Source: Deltaproteobacteria bacterium | GTDB taxonomy: Bacteria > Desulfobacterota > Dissulfuribacteria > Dissulfuribacterales > QOAL01 | NCBI GenBank assembly: GCA_024275145.1 | Contig: JAJRZR010000035.1 | Span: 1-64,000 of the forward strand | Length of the DNA stretch: 64,000 nt | Reading direction: 5' to 3' | Shown here: one piece after another, positions 52,705 through 61,434 of the stretch | Numbering within the stretch: the first letter of the stretch is position 1 | How the letters are laid out: every line of letters begins with the position of its first letter | Made by a program: the position numbers and the translations under genes | Notes under the pieces: model-generated | Databases searched by the model: none | What the model was told of the DNA's origin: nothing | The model's input: the letters and a program-made list of their open reading frames with translations, nothing else

Positions 52705-54501
52705 TCAAGACTTCAAAACGCTCAGGAATGCCTCCTGAGGGATTTCAACCTGGCCAACCTGCTTCATACGTTTTTTCCCCTCCTTTTGTTTCTCAAGGAG
52801 TTTCCTCTTTCTGGTTATGTCCCCACCATAGCACTTTGCGGTTACATCTTTCCTCAAGGGTGCAATCCTCTCTCTGGCTATCACCTTCGAGCCTACGGCA
52901 GCCTGGATTACAACCTCGAACATCTGCCTTGGTATGACCTTTCTCAGCCTGCCTACTAGGTCACGCCCCTTGTAATATGCCTTATCCTTGTGAACGATCA
53001 CCGAAAGGGCATCCACCGGCTGTTTGTTTATCAATATGTCCAGCTTAACCAGATCTGCCGGACGATACTCCAGGAAATTGTAATCAATAGAGGCATACCC
53101 ACGGCTTACCGATTTCAACCGGTCATAAAAATCCATCACTATCTCATTGAACGGTAGCTCATACCTGAGCAGGACCCTTCCTTCAGTGAGATAACGCATG
53201 TCCCTTTGGCGACCGCGTTTCTCGTCGCACAGGCCCATTACCGGACCTATGAATTCCTTGGGTACATATATCTCCATATCCACGAAGGGCTCTGATATAC
53301 TCCGGATCATGCCGATCGATGGCATCTGGGCCGGATTGTGGATTTGTACCTCCTCGCCAGAAGTCAACAGCAACCTGTATGATACGGAGGGAGCGGTAGT
53401 TATAAGCGACAGCTCATACTCCCTTTCAAGCCTTTCCTGGATTATCTCCATGTGAAGCAGGCCAAGGAAACCACAGCGGAACCCAAAGCCAAGGGCAGCC
53501 GAACTCTCTGGCTCATAGGAAAACGCCGGATCATTGAGCCACAGTTTCTCCACGGCCTCCTTAAGTTGATCGTATTGGGCCGAGTCCACCGGATAAAGAC
53601 CGCAAAACACCATGGGCTTGACCGCCTTGAATCCAGGCAATGGATTCTTGGCAGGACGTCTATCTTCAGTAATGGTATCACCAATCTGGGTATCCCTGAC
53701 CGTCTTTATCCCAGCAACGAGAAATCCCACCTCACCGACCGACAATTCTTTGACACCTACAGGCTCAGGGGTGAATACCCCGATCCGCATGGATTCATAG
53801 GTCTTGCCGCTGGCCATCATGCGTATCTTCATACCAGGCCTAAGGGTGCCATCCATCACCCTTATCAATACTATAGCCCCTTGATACGGATCAAACCAGG
53901 AATCAAAGATAAGGGCCCTGAGCGGTGCGTTCGGATCCCCCTTTGGGGCAGGAATCCTGTTCACTATGGCTTCAAGGATCTCCCTTGTGCCTGTGCCCTC
54001 CTTCGCGCTTGCAAGTATGGCATCGGATGTGTCCAGCCCGATTATATCCTCGATCTCGCCCTTTACCTTTTCAGGATCGGCACTCGGCAGGTCGATTTTG
54101 TTCAGTACCGGTATGATTTCAAGATCATCTTCCAGCGCCAGATACACGTTAGCCAAGGTCTGGGCCTCCACCCCCTGGGTCGAGTCTACGACCAGTAAGG
54201 CGCCTTCACAGGCAGCAAGGCTGCGCGAGACCTCATAGGAAAAATCCACATGCCCCGGGGTATCAATCAGATTGAGCACATAGGTTTCACCATCGTCAGC
54301 CTTGTACCGTATGCGTACGGTTTGGGCCTTGATGGTTATCCCCCTTTCCCTCTCGATATCCATCTGGTCTAAAAATTGCTTTTTCATCTCCCTGGCAGTT
54401 ACAGTTCCGGTATATTCCAACATCCTGTCGGCCAGAGTGGATTTTCCGTGATCTATATGGGCTATGATAGAAAAATTTCGTATCTTTTTAGATTTTGCCA
54501 T
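52705..54501 (-). CDS. lepA: Elongation factor 4 (LepA)
   Basis: A 598-residue translational GTPase that acts on ribosomes during initiation and elongation stress. G-motifs are [26 protein letters not shown] and NKIDLP. The C-terminal LepA-specific end ([27 protein letters not shown]) is complete. I start at ATG 54501 ([12 protein letters not shown]), the family start; the track adds ten residues from repeat sequence. No strong ribosome-binding site is visible at either start. Confidence 0.95.
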   Translation of the reverse strand: MAKSKKIRNFSIIAHIDHGKSTLADRMLEYTGTVTAREMKKQFLDQMDIERERGITIKAQTVRIRYKADDGETYVLNLIDTPGHVDFSYEVSRSLAACEGALLVVDSTQGVEAQTLANVYLALEDDLEIIPVLNKIDLPSADPEKVKGEIEDIIGLDTSDAILASAKEGTGTREILEAIVNRIPAPKGDPNAPLRALIFDSWFDPYQGAIVLIRVMDGTLRPGMKIRMMASGKTYESMRIGVFTPEPVGVKELSVGEVGFLVAGIKTVRDTQIGDTITEDRRPAKNPLPGFKAVKPMVFCGLYPVDSAQYDQLKEAVEKLWLNDPAFSYEPESSAALGFGFRCGFLGLLHMEIIQERLEREYELSLITTAPSVSYRLLLTSGEEVQIHNPAQMPSIGMIRSISEPFVDMEIYVPKEFIGPVMGLCDEKRGRQRDMRYLTEGRVLLRYELPFNEIVMDFYDRLKSVSRGYASIDYNFLEYRPADLVKLDILINKQPVDALSVIVHKDKAYYKGRDLVGRLRKVIPRQMFEVVIQAAVGSKVIARERIAPLRKDVTAKCYGGDITRKRKLLEKQKEGKKRMKQVGQVEIPQEAFLSVLKS

Positions 54502-54934
54502 AACTTTTTTATAAACTTCCATGCGGCCCACAACCTTTGGCGCCGCATGAAGACCCGGGTTTAATTTTTATGAAGGCACCATCACCTCGAAAAAAACATC
54601 GCTATTGTCCCTTGCGGTGCGGATCTATAAAGTCGCCTCCCTTTTATACTTACAATTGGATGATTTTTTGCAAGCACCCTATTCGGTTAAGGATAAAAAC
54701 CGTTTTGCCGAATAAGAAAATACAACCCGGCTTCCCAAAGTCAGACCCTTATACATCATGGGAGCTGTGTCTTCATGTGCACGAACCCCTGGGAATAAAG
54801 GTTTGAATCCCATCCGGGCTGGAACCCATTCAAGGGCATAGGACATGGCACAAGGGCCAGTGCCCTGAAAAGCAAAAGTTGGATGTATTCCCATAGCGTA
54901 AAACCATTCAACCAGATGATTGGAAATAATTAAC
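54502..54934. other. Divergent region between lepA and pilM
   Basis: A 433-bp gap with promoters for both directions. A family B copy overlaps the lepA 5' end (54521-54576). AT-rich sequence follows, and nothing else is recognisable. Confidence 0.45.
54521..54576 (+). repeat. Family B REP-like repeat upstream of lepA
   Basis: ATGCGGCCCACAACCTTTGGCGCC, GCATGAAGACCCGGG and TTTTTATGAAGG follow the family order but are diverged. On the minus strand it lies in the lepA leader. Confidence 0.5.
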
Positions 54935-56014
54935 ATGAAACTTCCATCCTTGCCCAAAAAAATGGGCAGAAGGCATAGACCCACCCTGGGCCTGGATATA
55001 GGTTCACATGCCATCAAACTGGTGGAATTTACCGGGACAGGTGCCGATAGGACGATTCGTCGCATAGGCCGGGCATTGATACCTGACAAAGCCATTATGG
55101 ACGGCTCGATCAAGGAACCGGAAAAGGTCGCAGCGGTGCTAAAAGCCCTCCTGAACAACTGCCAGCCAAGGCTGCGGCATGCCTCTACATCCATTGCAGG
55201 CTATTCGGTCATAGTAAAAAAGATAACCGTACCATACGGTGATGAACAGGAGATAGAGGACAACCTCATCTTCGAGGCGGAAAAATACGTCCCGTTTGAA
55301 ATTGAAGAGGTCTATGTGGACTTTCATATAGTGGAGCGGTCAAATTCAGAGGAGGAAAGGAGTACCCAGATATTTCTGGTGGCTGCCAAGAGGGAGATCG
55401 TAGACGAATATGCCACGTTGATTCATGAGGTTGGGCTCACACCGGCCGTGATTGACGTGGATGCCTTTGCCCTGGGGAACGCCTTTGAAGGCGCATTTGG
55501 GGGAATAAGTGAGCCGGTGGCCCTCGTGGATATCGGGGCACAAAAGACCAATCTAAACGTGGTATCCAACGGCACCTCCCTCTTTGCCAGGGACATGGCA
55601 TTTGGCGGTTATCAGCTTACCGAAACGATCCAGGAGGCTACCGGCCTCAATTTCATCGAGGCAGAGCGGGTAAAGATAGCCGGCACCAGGGACAAGGCCC
55701 TGTACAAGGATGTAGAGGCCGCATGCAACCAGTTATGCACACTCTGGGCGGAGGAACTCAAAAAGGCCCTGGATTTTTGCCGCCACAACTCCCAACCGGA
55801 CGAACAGCCTACCCATATATTCTTGAGCGGAGGCGCTGCACTCCTGGGGGGGTTGGACAGACTATTCAGTGAAGGCACCGGATTGCCGGTAAAGATATTT
55901 GATCCTTTCAGATCACTGAAAACAGACAAGGATATCGATCCGGAGTATTGCAAATCGATAGCACCCCAGATGGCACTGGCGGCAGGGCTTGCCATGAGGA
56001 CAATAGACAGATGA
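54935..56014 (+). CDS. pilM: Type IV pilus assembly protein PilM
   Basis: A 359-residue actin-like cytoplasmic ATPase that binds the PilN N-terminus and links the pilus platform to the PilNOP ring. GLDIGSHAIKLVEFTG near the start, ALVDIGAQKTNLNVV and FLSGGAALLGGLDRL form the actin-fold nucleotide pocket, and the length is standard. ATG 54935 is preferred to the TTG at 54920. Its stop overlaps the pilN start (ATGA). This begins the pilMNOP cluster. Confidence 0.95.
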   Translation: MKLPSLPKKMGRRHRPTLGLDIGSHAIKLVEFTGTGADRTIRRIGRALIPDKAIMDGSIKEPEKVAAVLKALLNNCQPRLRHASTSIAGYSVIVKKITVPYGDEQEIEDNLIFEAEKYVPFEIEEVYVDFHIVERSNSEEERSTQIFLVAAKREIVDEYATLIHEVGLTPAVIDVDAFALGNAFEGAFGGISEPVALVDIGAQKTNLNVVSNGTSLFARDMAFGGYQLTETIQEATGLNFIEAERVKIAGTRDKALYKDVEAACNQLCTLWAEELKKALDFCRHNSQPDEQPTHIFLSGGAALLGGLDRLFSEGTGLPVKIFDPFRSLKTDKDIDPEYCKSIAPQMALAAGLAMRTIDR

Positions 56015-56601
56015 TACAGATAAATCTGCTTCCTGTTAGGGAATGGCGCAAAAAAGAGGCGGTGCGCCAACAGATATCCATCTTTATCTTATCCCTTACC
56101 CTCATATTGACGGTTTTGATAGCGGTCGGCCTGACAATTCAAGGCAGGGTCAGGGCCCAAAGGCTGGAACTCAAGCAGTTGGAAAAACAAAAGCTCAGGC
56201 TTTCCTACGTAAACCAAAAGATAAAGACGGTTAACAAAAAAACGAAAGAAGTCGAAGAGAAATTCAAGGCTATCGAAAAATTGCAGAAGGGCCGCACCCT
56301 TACGGTCAAGACCCTGGATGAACTGGTTAGTGCCATCCCTATAGACAGATTGTGGCTCACCAATTTAAGCCTCAAGAACAATCGGCTGACAATTTCGGGG
56401 GTGGCCCTTGACAATCATACCGTTGCCCTCTTCATGCGGCGCCTGGAGGATTCCCCGGTCTTCAGTTGGATCAGGCTTAAAAACACCAGTCTCAAGCCGG
56501 TTCAGGGTCATGATCTGATGGAATTTGGAATAAATATGGGCATTGCCGCCGAGACAACGAAAAAGAAGAAAAGCGACCCTGCAAGAAGAGAAAAGTCGTG
56601 A
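56011..56601 (+). CDS. pilN: Type IV pilus assembly protein PilN
   Basis: A 196-residue inner-membrane protein. It starts with the PilM-binding motif MIQINLLPVREWRKKE, has one membrane segment (ILSLTLILTVLIAVGLTI), a coiled coil and a periplasmic ferredoxin-like domain (LWLTNLSLKNNRLTISGVALDN). The track start at 55948 lies inside pilM; ATG 56011 is translationally coupled to the pilM stop. It pairs with PilO. Confidence 0.94.
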   Translation: MIQINLLPVREWRKKEAVRQQISIFILSLTLILTVLIAVGLTIQGRVRAQRLELKQLEKQKLRLSYVNQKIKTVNKKTKEVEEKFKAIEKLQKGRTLTVKTLDELVSAIPIDRLWLTNLSLKNNRLTISGVALDNHTVALFMRRLEDSPVFSWIRLKNTSLKPVQGHDLMEFGINMGIAAETTKKKKSDPARREKS

Positions 56602-57368
56602 AACTAGCAAAACCCACATTCAAAATACCGCCTCAGTTGTTTGACGCTGTCTACAAGCTGCCTTCCTGGCAGAAGCTGCTTATCCTGCTTGCGGCATGGT
56701 CGATACCCATTGCATTGTTCTGGTTCCTGTTTCTGTCGGCCAGACTGGGCGAGATAGATTCGATTTCAAGCAAGTTGCCACGGCTGAAACAGGAAATCGC
56801 TGTCCTGGAGGCAAAATCCAAAAGGCTCCCTGAATTGGAGCAAGAGCTTACGGTCATGGAGGGGATTCTCAAGAAGGCCGTAAGATTGCTTCCGCAAAAG
56901 GAAGACATACCATCCGTGCTGACTGAGATCTCGTCCCTCGGAAACGAGGCAAGGCTGGAGTTCGTCTCCTTCCAACCCAAGAAGGAACAGCCAGTGGATT
57001 TCTATGCTGCCATTCCTGTCTCAATGGAGTTTCGCGGGCCATTTCACAACACCCTGGTATTTTTCGACAGAATCAGCAGAATGGCCAGGATAGTGCACAT
57101 CAAGGAGGTCACCATGGGAAAGGCCCAGGAAAGTACGGAGGTATGGAGCCAGACAGGCAGCAACCACCCCCAAAAGGCGGGCGGCACGCCAAAGACCGCC
57201 GGAGCCTCTCCAGGGGCCCAGGAGGCGAAAACTGGAGGGGTCGGCGTACAAAGGGGAAGCAACTGGGTGATAAAAACGAAATGTACAGCGGTAACATACC
57301 GCTTCTTGAGTCCTGAAGAACAACGGGCACTTAAAAGCAAAAACGCAAACAGGAACAGAAGAAGATAA
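56598..57368 (+). CDS. pilO: Type IV pilus assembly protein PilO
   Basis: A 256-residue partner of PilN. One membrane segment (LLILLAAWSIPIALFWFLFL), a coiled coil (LPRLKQEIAVLEAKSKRLPELEQEL) and a periplasmic fold (VSFQPKKEQPVDFYAAIPVSMEFRGPFHNTLVFFDRIS) are present. A Gly/Ala/Pro-rich loop near residues 185-215 is an insertion. The start is GTG 56598, overlapping the pilN stop. Confidence 0.94.
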   Translation: MKLAKPTFKIPPQLFDAVYKLPSWQKLLILLAAWSIPIALFWFLFLSARLGEIDSISSKLPRLKQEIAVLEAKSKRLPELEQELTVMEGILKKAVRLLPQKEDIPSVLTEISSLGNEARLEFVSFQPKKEQPVDFYAAIPVSMEFRGPFHNTLVFFDRISRMARIVHIKEVTMGKAQESTEVWSQTGSNHPQKAGGTPKTAGASPGAQEAKTGGVGVQRGSNWVIKTKCTAVTYRFLSPEEQRALKSKNANRNRRR

Positions 57369-57379
57369 CCAGAAAAGAC

Positions 57380-58012
57380 ATGCCTTATCAGCCCAATACC
57401 AGCCATGAAAAAAGAGGGTGGATTCCCGTCACAGGAAAGGCCTGCAGCCTGTTGCTCTGCCTGGTCTGCCTCAGCCTGCTACAGGGTTGCGACAAAATCA
57501 AGAGGTCTGGCCACGATGAAAACACTGTTGCCAGCTCTACCAGGCAATTGGCCCGGGAGTCTGCCAAGGTAAAGGAGTTCCAGCAAAGGCTTGGCGAATT
57601 ATTGAAACCCTTGAAATACTCCTATGATCCCGCAGGGAAACCAGATCCCTTTCAGCCATTTCTCCAGGCAGCGCCGGCAAAACCGGTTCAAGGCCTGGCA
57701 GGCCTAAACGCTATGAAAAAAGGGAACAGACACCCGGAACATTGCTCCACCCCACTTGAATGTATGGATGTAGGACAGCTCACACTGGTTGCAATCGTCA
57801 TCGAGGACAATGGTAAAAGAATCGCCATGGCCCAGGATGCCGCTGGCATCGGCTATATGCTCAGGCCTGGCATGGCGATAGGATACCGGAACGGGCATAT
57901 CAAAAGGATTCTCCAGGACCGGGTTATTGTCGAGGAAGAAGTTGAAACGATCCAGGGAAATCAGGCAAAGAGAGATAGAATCCTCTACCTTCATCCGGAG
58001 GAACAACAATGA
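57380..58012 (+). CDS. pilP: Type IV pilus lipoprotein PilP
   Basis: A 210-residue periplasmic lipoprotein. The signal peptide ends in the lipobox LLQGC near residue 37. The PilP domain follows (DPFQPFL, ECMDVGQLTLVAIVIEDNGKRIAMAQDAAGIGYMLRPGMAIGYRNGHIKRI) and binds both PilNO and the secretin N0 domain. The next gene begins within its stop region (4-base overlap). Confidence 0.93.
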   Translation: MPYQPNTSHEKRGWIPVTGKACSLLLCLVCLSLLQGCDKIKRSGHDENTVASSTRQLARESAKVKEFQQRLGELLKPLKYSYDPAGKPDPFQPFLQAAPAKPVQGLAGLNAMKKGNRHPEHCSTPLECMDVGQLTLVAIVIEDNGKRIAMAQDAAGIGYMLRPGMAIGYRNGHIKRILQDRVIVEEEVETIQGNQAKRDRILYLHPEEQQ

Positions 58013-59316
58013 GGTTTTTGCAAAGTAGCGTTGCGACATCATTAATATTATTGTTTTTAATCCTGGGCTGGTTTGGCCAATCCAGCGTTTCTGCCCTGGG
58101 AAAAACCACCAGCAAAAACGTAAAGACCGATGATGTATCCCACTGGCTTGTCGAACTGGAAAAAAGGCTCCCTGACAAACCCAAAGCCCAAAAAACCGCA
58201 GCAGTCCAACATTCCAATTCGGTCCATACACCCAATGCCACGCCCGTTGGCATAAAGGCACAGCCCAGTGGTAAAGAGGCTATCCCAACGGTGGAATCGC
58301 CAATGCCTCCTGGGCAGGAAATGGAAACGCATCATGAAGGAGGCGGGCCAACATCCCATAGGGTGGCAAGGATAAGCGTGGATTTTTACAAGATCGATCT
58401 GCATAACGTCTTCAGGCTCCTTGGAAAGGTCAGTGGCAAAAACATCGTGGTGGATGAAGACGTCAAGGGATCGCTGACACTGGCCCTGGATAATGTGCCC
58501 TGGACCTTTGTGCTCGAGGTCATAAAGAATCTCAAGGGACTGTCGAGCCTCGAACGCTACAATACGATAATGATCTATCCATCGGACAAAAAGATCACGT
58601 GGGCCGGTGACTCTGACACCACTGGCACCCTGGACATGGAAACACATTCCATCCAGGTGGACACCAGGCCTGGCGGAATCACGGTGAATAAAATCAGCTC
58701 CTCCACCATTCCGGCAGACGATATCATCAAGGCTGACAAGTTGATCCAACAGGCCGGACAAGAGGAAAAAAGAGGCAACATATACAAGGCATGGAAACTT
58801 ATCCAAAAGGCGGCAATCAAGTGGCCCGACAACGCCCAGCTCCAACTCAAGGCAGGGACCCTGGCGCTGAAGTCCGAGGATGAGCTGGCTGCCTATAACT
58901 TTGGTAAGGCGGCACTGAAACTTTCGCCTCAAAACTGCCAGGCAGCCACCTTGGTTGCCATCTCGCTGGCAAGGATGGGCAGGGATCAACAGGCAAGGGC
59001 CTACTTTGAAAGGGCATTGGCCGTATCTTCTAAACCACCGCTTCTTACGTTGTGGAACTATGCGGTATTTTGTTTTTCGCATGGAGATTACCGGGACAGT
59101 CTGAGACTTGCGAACAGGATAGCAACCAATTTTTCCTTGACCCCTGATGTCATCATGCTGAGGGCACGTATCTATGAACAACTTTCGTACCCCAAAAAGG
59201 CCCTAGAGGAATACCGTACCATTGTAAACGGTGGGAAAGATATACCTTTTGATATGATCAGGTATGCAAAAGCACAGATAAAAAAATTGGCGGGCCAGAA
59301 GGGGCTTGCCGAGTAG
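58009..59316 (+). CDS. Secretin N-domain (STN-like) protein with TPR repeats
   Basis: A 435-residue exported protein. A signal peptide (SLILLFLILGWFGQSSVSA) and a low-complexity linker lead to a PilQ-type N0/STN domain at residues 123-195 (ISVDFYKIDLHNVFRLLGKVSGKNIVVDEDVKG, NVPWTFVLEVIKNLKG). TPR repeats fill residues 245-430. There is no secretin pore domain; the secretin is the next gene. It may be an accessory piloting or assembly protein that contacts PilP through its N0-like domain. The gene order PilP, this, secretin supports that, but no named family is claimed. Confidence 0.85.
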   Translation: MRFLQSSVATSLILLFLILGWFGQSSVSALGKTTSKNVKTDDVSHWLVELEKRLPDKPKAQKTAAVQHSNSVHTPNATPVGIKAQPSGKEAIPTVESPMPPGQEMETHHEGGGPTSHRVARISVDFYKIDLHNVFRLLGKVSGKNIVVDEDVKGSLTLALDNVPWTFVLEVIKNLKGLSSLERYNTIMIYPSDKKITWAGDSDTTGTLDMETHSIQVDTRPGGITVNKISSSTIPADDIIKADKLIQQAGQEEKRGNIYKAWKLIQKAAIKWPDNAQLQLKAGTLALKSEDELAAYNFGKAALKLSPQNCQAATLVAISLARMGRDQQARAYFERALAVSSKPPLLTLWNYAVFCFSHGDYRDSLRLANRIATNFSLTPDVIMLRARIYEQLSYPKKALEEYRTIVNGGKDIPFDMIRYAKAQIKKLAGQKGLAE

Positions 59317-59336
59317 ACTTTTCCAGGGAGGAAACC

Positions 59337-61151
59337 ATGTTCTTGCCGAGCAAGGTTGATATCAAGGGTAATTTGTATAAGCCGATCTACTTTCTGTTTA
59401 TTCTGGCGACAACTATTCCAATAATTGGATGTGCAGCACATCGTGCAGAACCGGTACTTACAGGAAACATGACACCGAAATCCGAAAAGGCCTCTCCTGC
59501 AAGCCTTGCCCCAACTCCTCCCAAGCAACCAGCAGGCCCTGCAGCAGTGGGTGAGACAGGGATATACAGGCCACCGGTTACCTGGAAGCCATCCTATTCC
59601 TTGAAGGACGTGAAGATCAAGACCGACGAATCAGGCCTTCCCAGGCTGAAAGTAGGGGCGGACATCACTGCAAAAAACGGAAAGGTGCCCCTAGGAACCA
59701 TCATAAAGAAACTTGCTGACCTCAAACACATGAATGTGAGCTGGGCAAGCGATGTGAAGCAGGACATGCCGGTAGACGTGAATATAAGTGCTGATGACGA
59801 TTTTTGGAATGCGCTTAGAAACATACTCAGGCAAATAGACTACAGTTACAAGTACAAGGACAACACCCTCATTATAAAGTACAAGGAGACACAACGATTC
59901 TATCTACCTACGCCATTTCTGACTGCCTCGTACAAGACATCGGTGGGTGGTGACTTCCTTGGATCGGAACAGACTTCAGAGAATTTAAAAGGCACTCTGT
60001 CCGTAGAACATAGCGACAAGGATATCGATCTATGGGGCAACATACAACAAAATCTCGATAAGATCCTGAGCCTTGCCACCACGCAGGCACCTGCCGGCGG
60101 CGTCCTCTCACAGGATCAGCTAGATCAGATAAGGCAGGCATGCCGCAAACAGTTTCCGTTGCGACCAGCACAACAGGCCCTCTGCATGGAAAGGGCCAAA
60201 ACCGTGGCAAAGGCCGGTGCAATAAGCGCCTCCAGCGGGGAAAAGACAGCCGCCACGGCAAAGACGAACAAGGAAAAGGGCAACCGTGAGGGATTCTATT
60301 ACACGATCGACAAGCCCCTGGGCATAATAACCGTCACTGCCCCACGCTCCCTGCTCGACCAGGTGGACACCTATCTGACAACCATCGCAAGGGAACTTTC
60401 CAGACAGGTAATAATAGAGGCAAAGATCATCGAGGTACAGCTAAACGATGAGTCACAAAAGGGAATAGATTGGAGTGATCTACTGAAGAAGTCCCCCTTT
60501 GATTTCAATATGACCTTTGGAAACAATGGACAAATATACCCTACCGATGGAATAAAACTCATAAGCAAGGTAAACCTTGCGGCCAAGGGCTTCGAATTGT
60601 TCGTCAATTTCCTGGGAGAATATGGAAAGGTCAAGGTACTTTCCAATCCGAAGCTATCACTTATGAATGGACAACCGGCCATGCTCACGGTTGGGGAAAG
60701 CGTCAAGTATATAGATAGCGTAAGTTCCACCGTGGATTCGGAAACCGGCATCATCACCTACACCGTGGATACCAAAAGCATACTTTCAGGCCTCGGGCTG
60801 GGGGTCGTGGCCAACATATCCTCGGACGGCGAGATCATTCTTCACCTCACACCGGTGACATCCAAGCTCCAGGAGCCCATAGAATACAAAAAATTCGGGA
60901 GCAGCGGCAGCGAAAGCGAGGTGGGTCTCCCAAGGGTTCACTTGAGAGAGCTTACCACCATGGCCAGGGTCAAAAGTGGACAAATGCTCGTTTTGGGAGG
61001 TCTAATAGACGATGTTTCGGGTAAGGAAGGCAACAAGGTCCCTATATTGGGAGATGTACCCGTGGTTGGAAATGCCTTCAAAAGCTCGAGGACATATACA
61101 AATAAAAGGGAACTGATCATCCTGCTGCGCCCACAGATTGTACAGATTTAA
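59337..61151 (+). CDS. pilQ: Type IV pilus / MshL-like secretin
   Basis: A 604-residue outer-membrane secretin for pilus exit. The signal region (FLFILATTIPIIGC) has a possible lipobox. The N domains include KLADLKHMNVSWASDVKQ and YKDNTLIIKYKETQRFYLPTPFLTASYKTSVGGDFLG, a layout like the MSHA secretin MshL. A Cys pair 15 residues apart near residues 270-285 is unusual. The pore domain has VEAKIIEVQLNDESQKGIDW-like (IIEAKIIEVQL), KVLSNPKLSLMNGQPAMLTVG and the terminal MLVLGGLIDD. I use pilQ by context; mshL-type is the alternative. Confidence 0.9.
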   Translation: MFLPSKVDIKGNLYKPIYFLFILATTIPIIGCAAHRAEPVLTGNMTPKSEKASPASLAPTPPKQPAGPAAVGETGIYRPPVTWKPSYSLKDVKIKTDESGLPRLKVGADITAKNGKVPLGTIIKKLADLKHMNVSWASDVKQDMPVDVNISADDDFWNALRNILRQIDYSYKYKDNTLIIKYKETQRFYLPTPFLTASYKTSVGGDFLGSEQTSENLKGTLSVEHSDKDIDLWGNIQQNLDKILSLATTQAPAGGVLSQDQLDQIRQACRKQFPLRPAQQALCMERAKTVAKAGAISASSGEKTAATAKTNKEKGNREGFYYTIDKPLGIITVTAPRSLLDQVDTYLTTIARELSRQVIIEAKIIEVQLNDESQKGIDWSDLLKKSPFDFNMTFGNNGQIYPTDGIKLISKVNLAAKGFELFVNFLGEYGKVKVLSNPKLSLMNGQPAMLTVGESVKYIDSVSSTVDSETGIITYTVDTKSILSGLGLGVVANISSDGEIILHLTPVTSKLQEPIEYKKFGSSGSESEVGLPRVHLRELTTMARVKSGQMLVLGGLIDDVSGKEGNKVPILGDVPVVGNAFKSSRTYTNKRELIILLRPQIVQI

Positions 61152-61175
61152 TTAACCCCCACATCAATCCACCTG

Positions 61176-61201
61176 AAAAGGCCCTACCAGGGCCTTTTTT
61201 T
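61176..61201 (+). terminator. Rho-independent terminator of pil operon
   Basis: AAGGCCCT ACC AGGGCCTT with a T tract (TTTTTTT) lies about 25 bases after the secretin stop and closes the pilM-secretin unit. Confidence 0.93.
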
Positions 61202-61332
61202 ATTGATCGGTAACCTGGAATTTGAATCATCATTCATGGTTGCACTTTTTAAATAATCGTGCTACCCTCCCCTGCACTGATGCCATTGTCCGGACTATTG
61301 GCCCGATTCCTGTAAAAATCGCTAAACTTCAC

Positions 61333-61400
61333 GTGGCCCGTACCCTTAACGCGCATCCCAGGGCATGAAAACACGGCCCGGCGCAGAATGTATTTTCACG
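61333..61400 (+). repeat. Family B REP-like repeat
   Basis: GTGGCCCGTACCCTTAACGC, CAGGGCATGAAAACACGGCCC and GAATGTATTTTCACG give one of the clearest family B copies. It ends 35 bases before the TonB-receptor gene, so it probably lies in its leader. Confidence 0.7.
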
Positions 61401-61434
61401 GTGAAAATGGCAACGATACCGGGAGGGAAAAACA

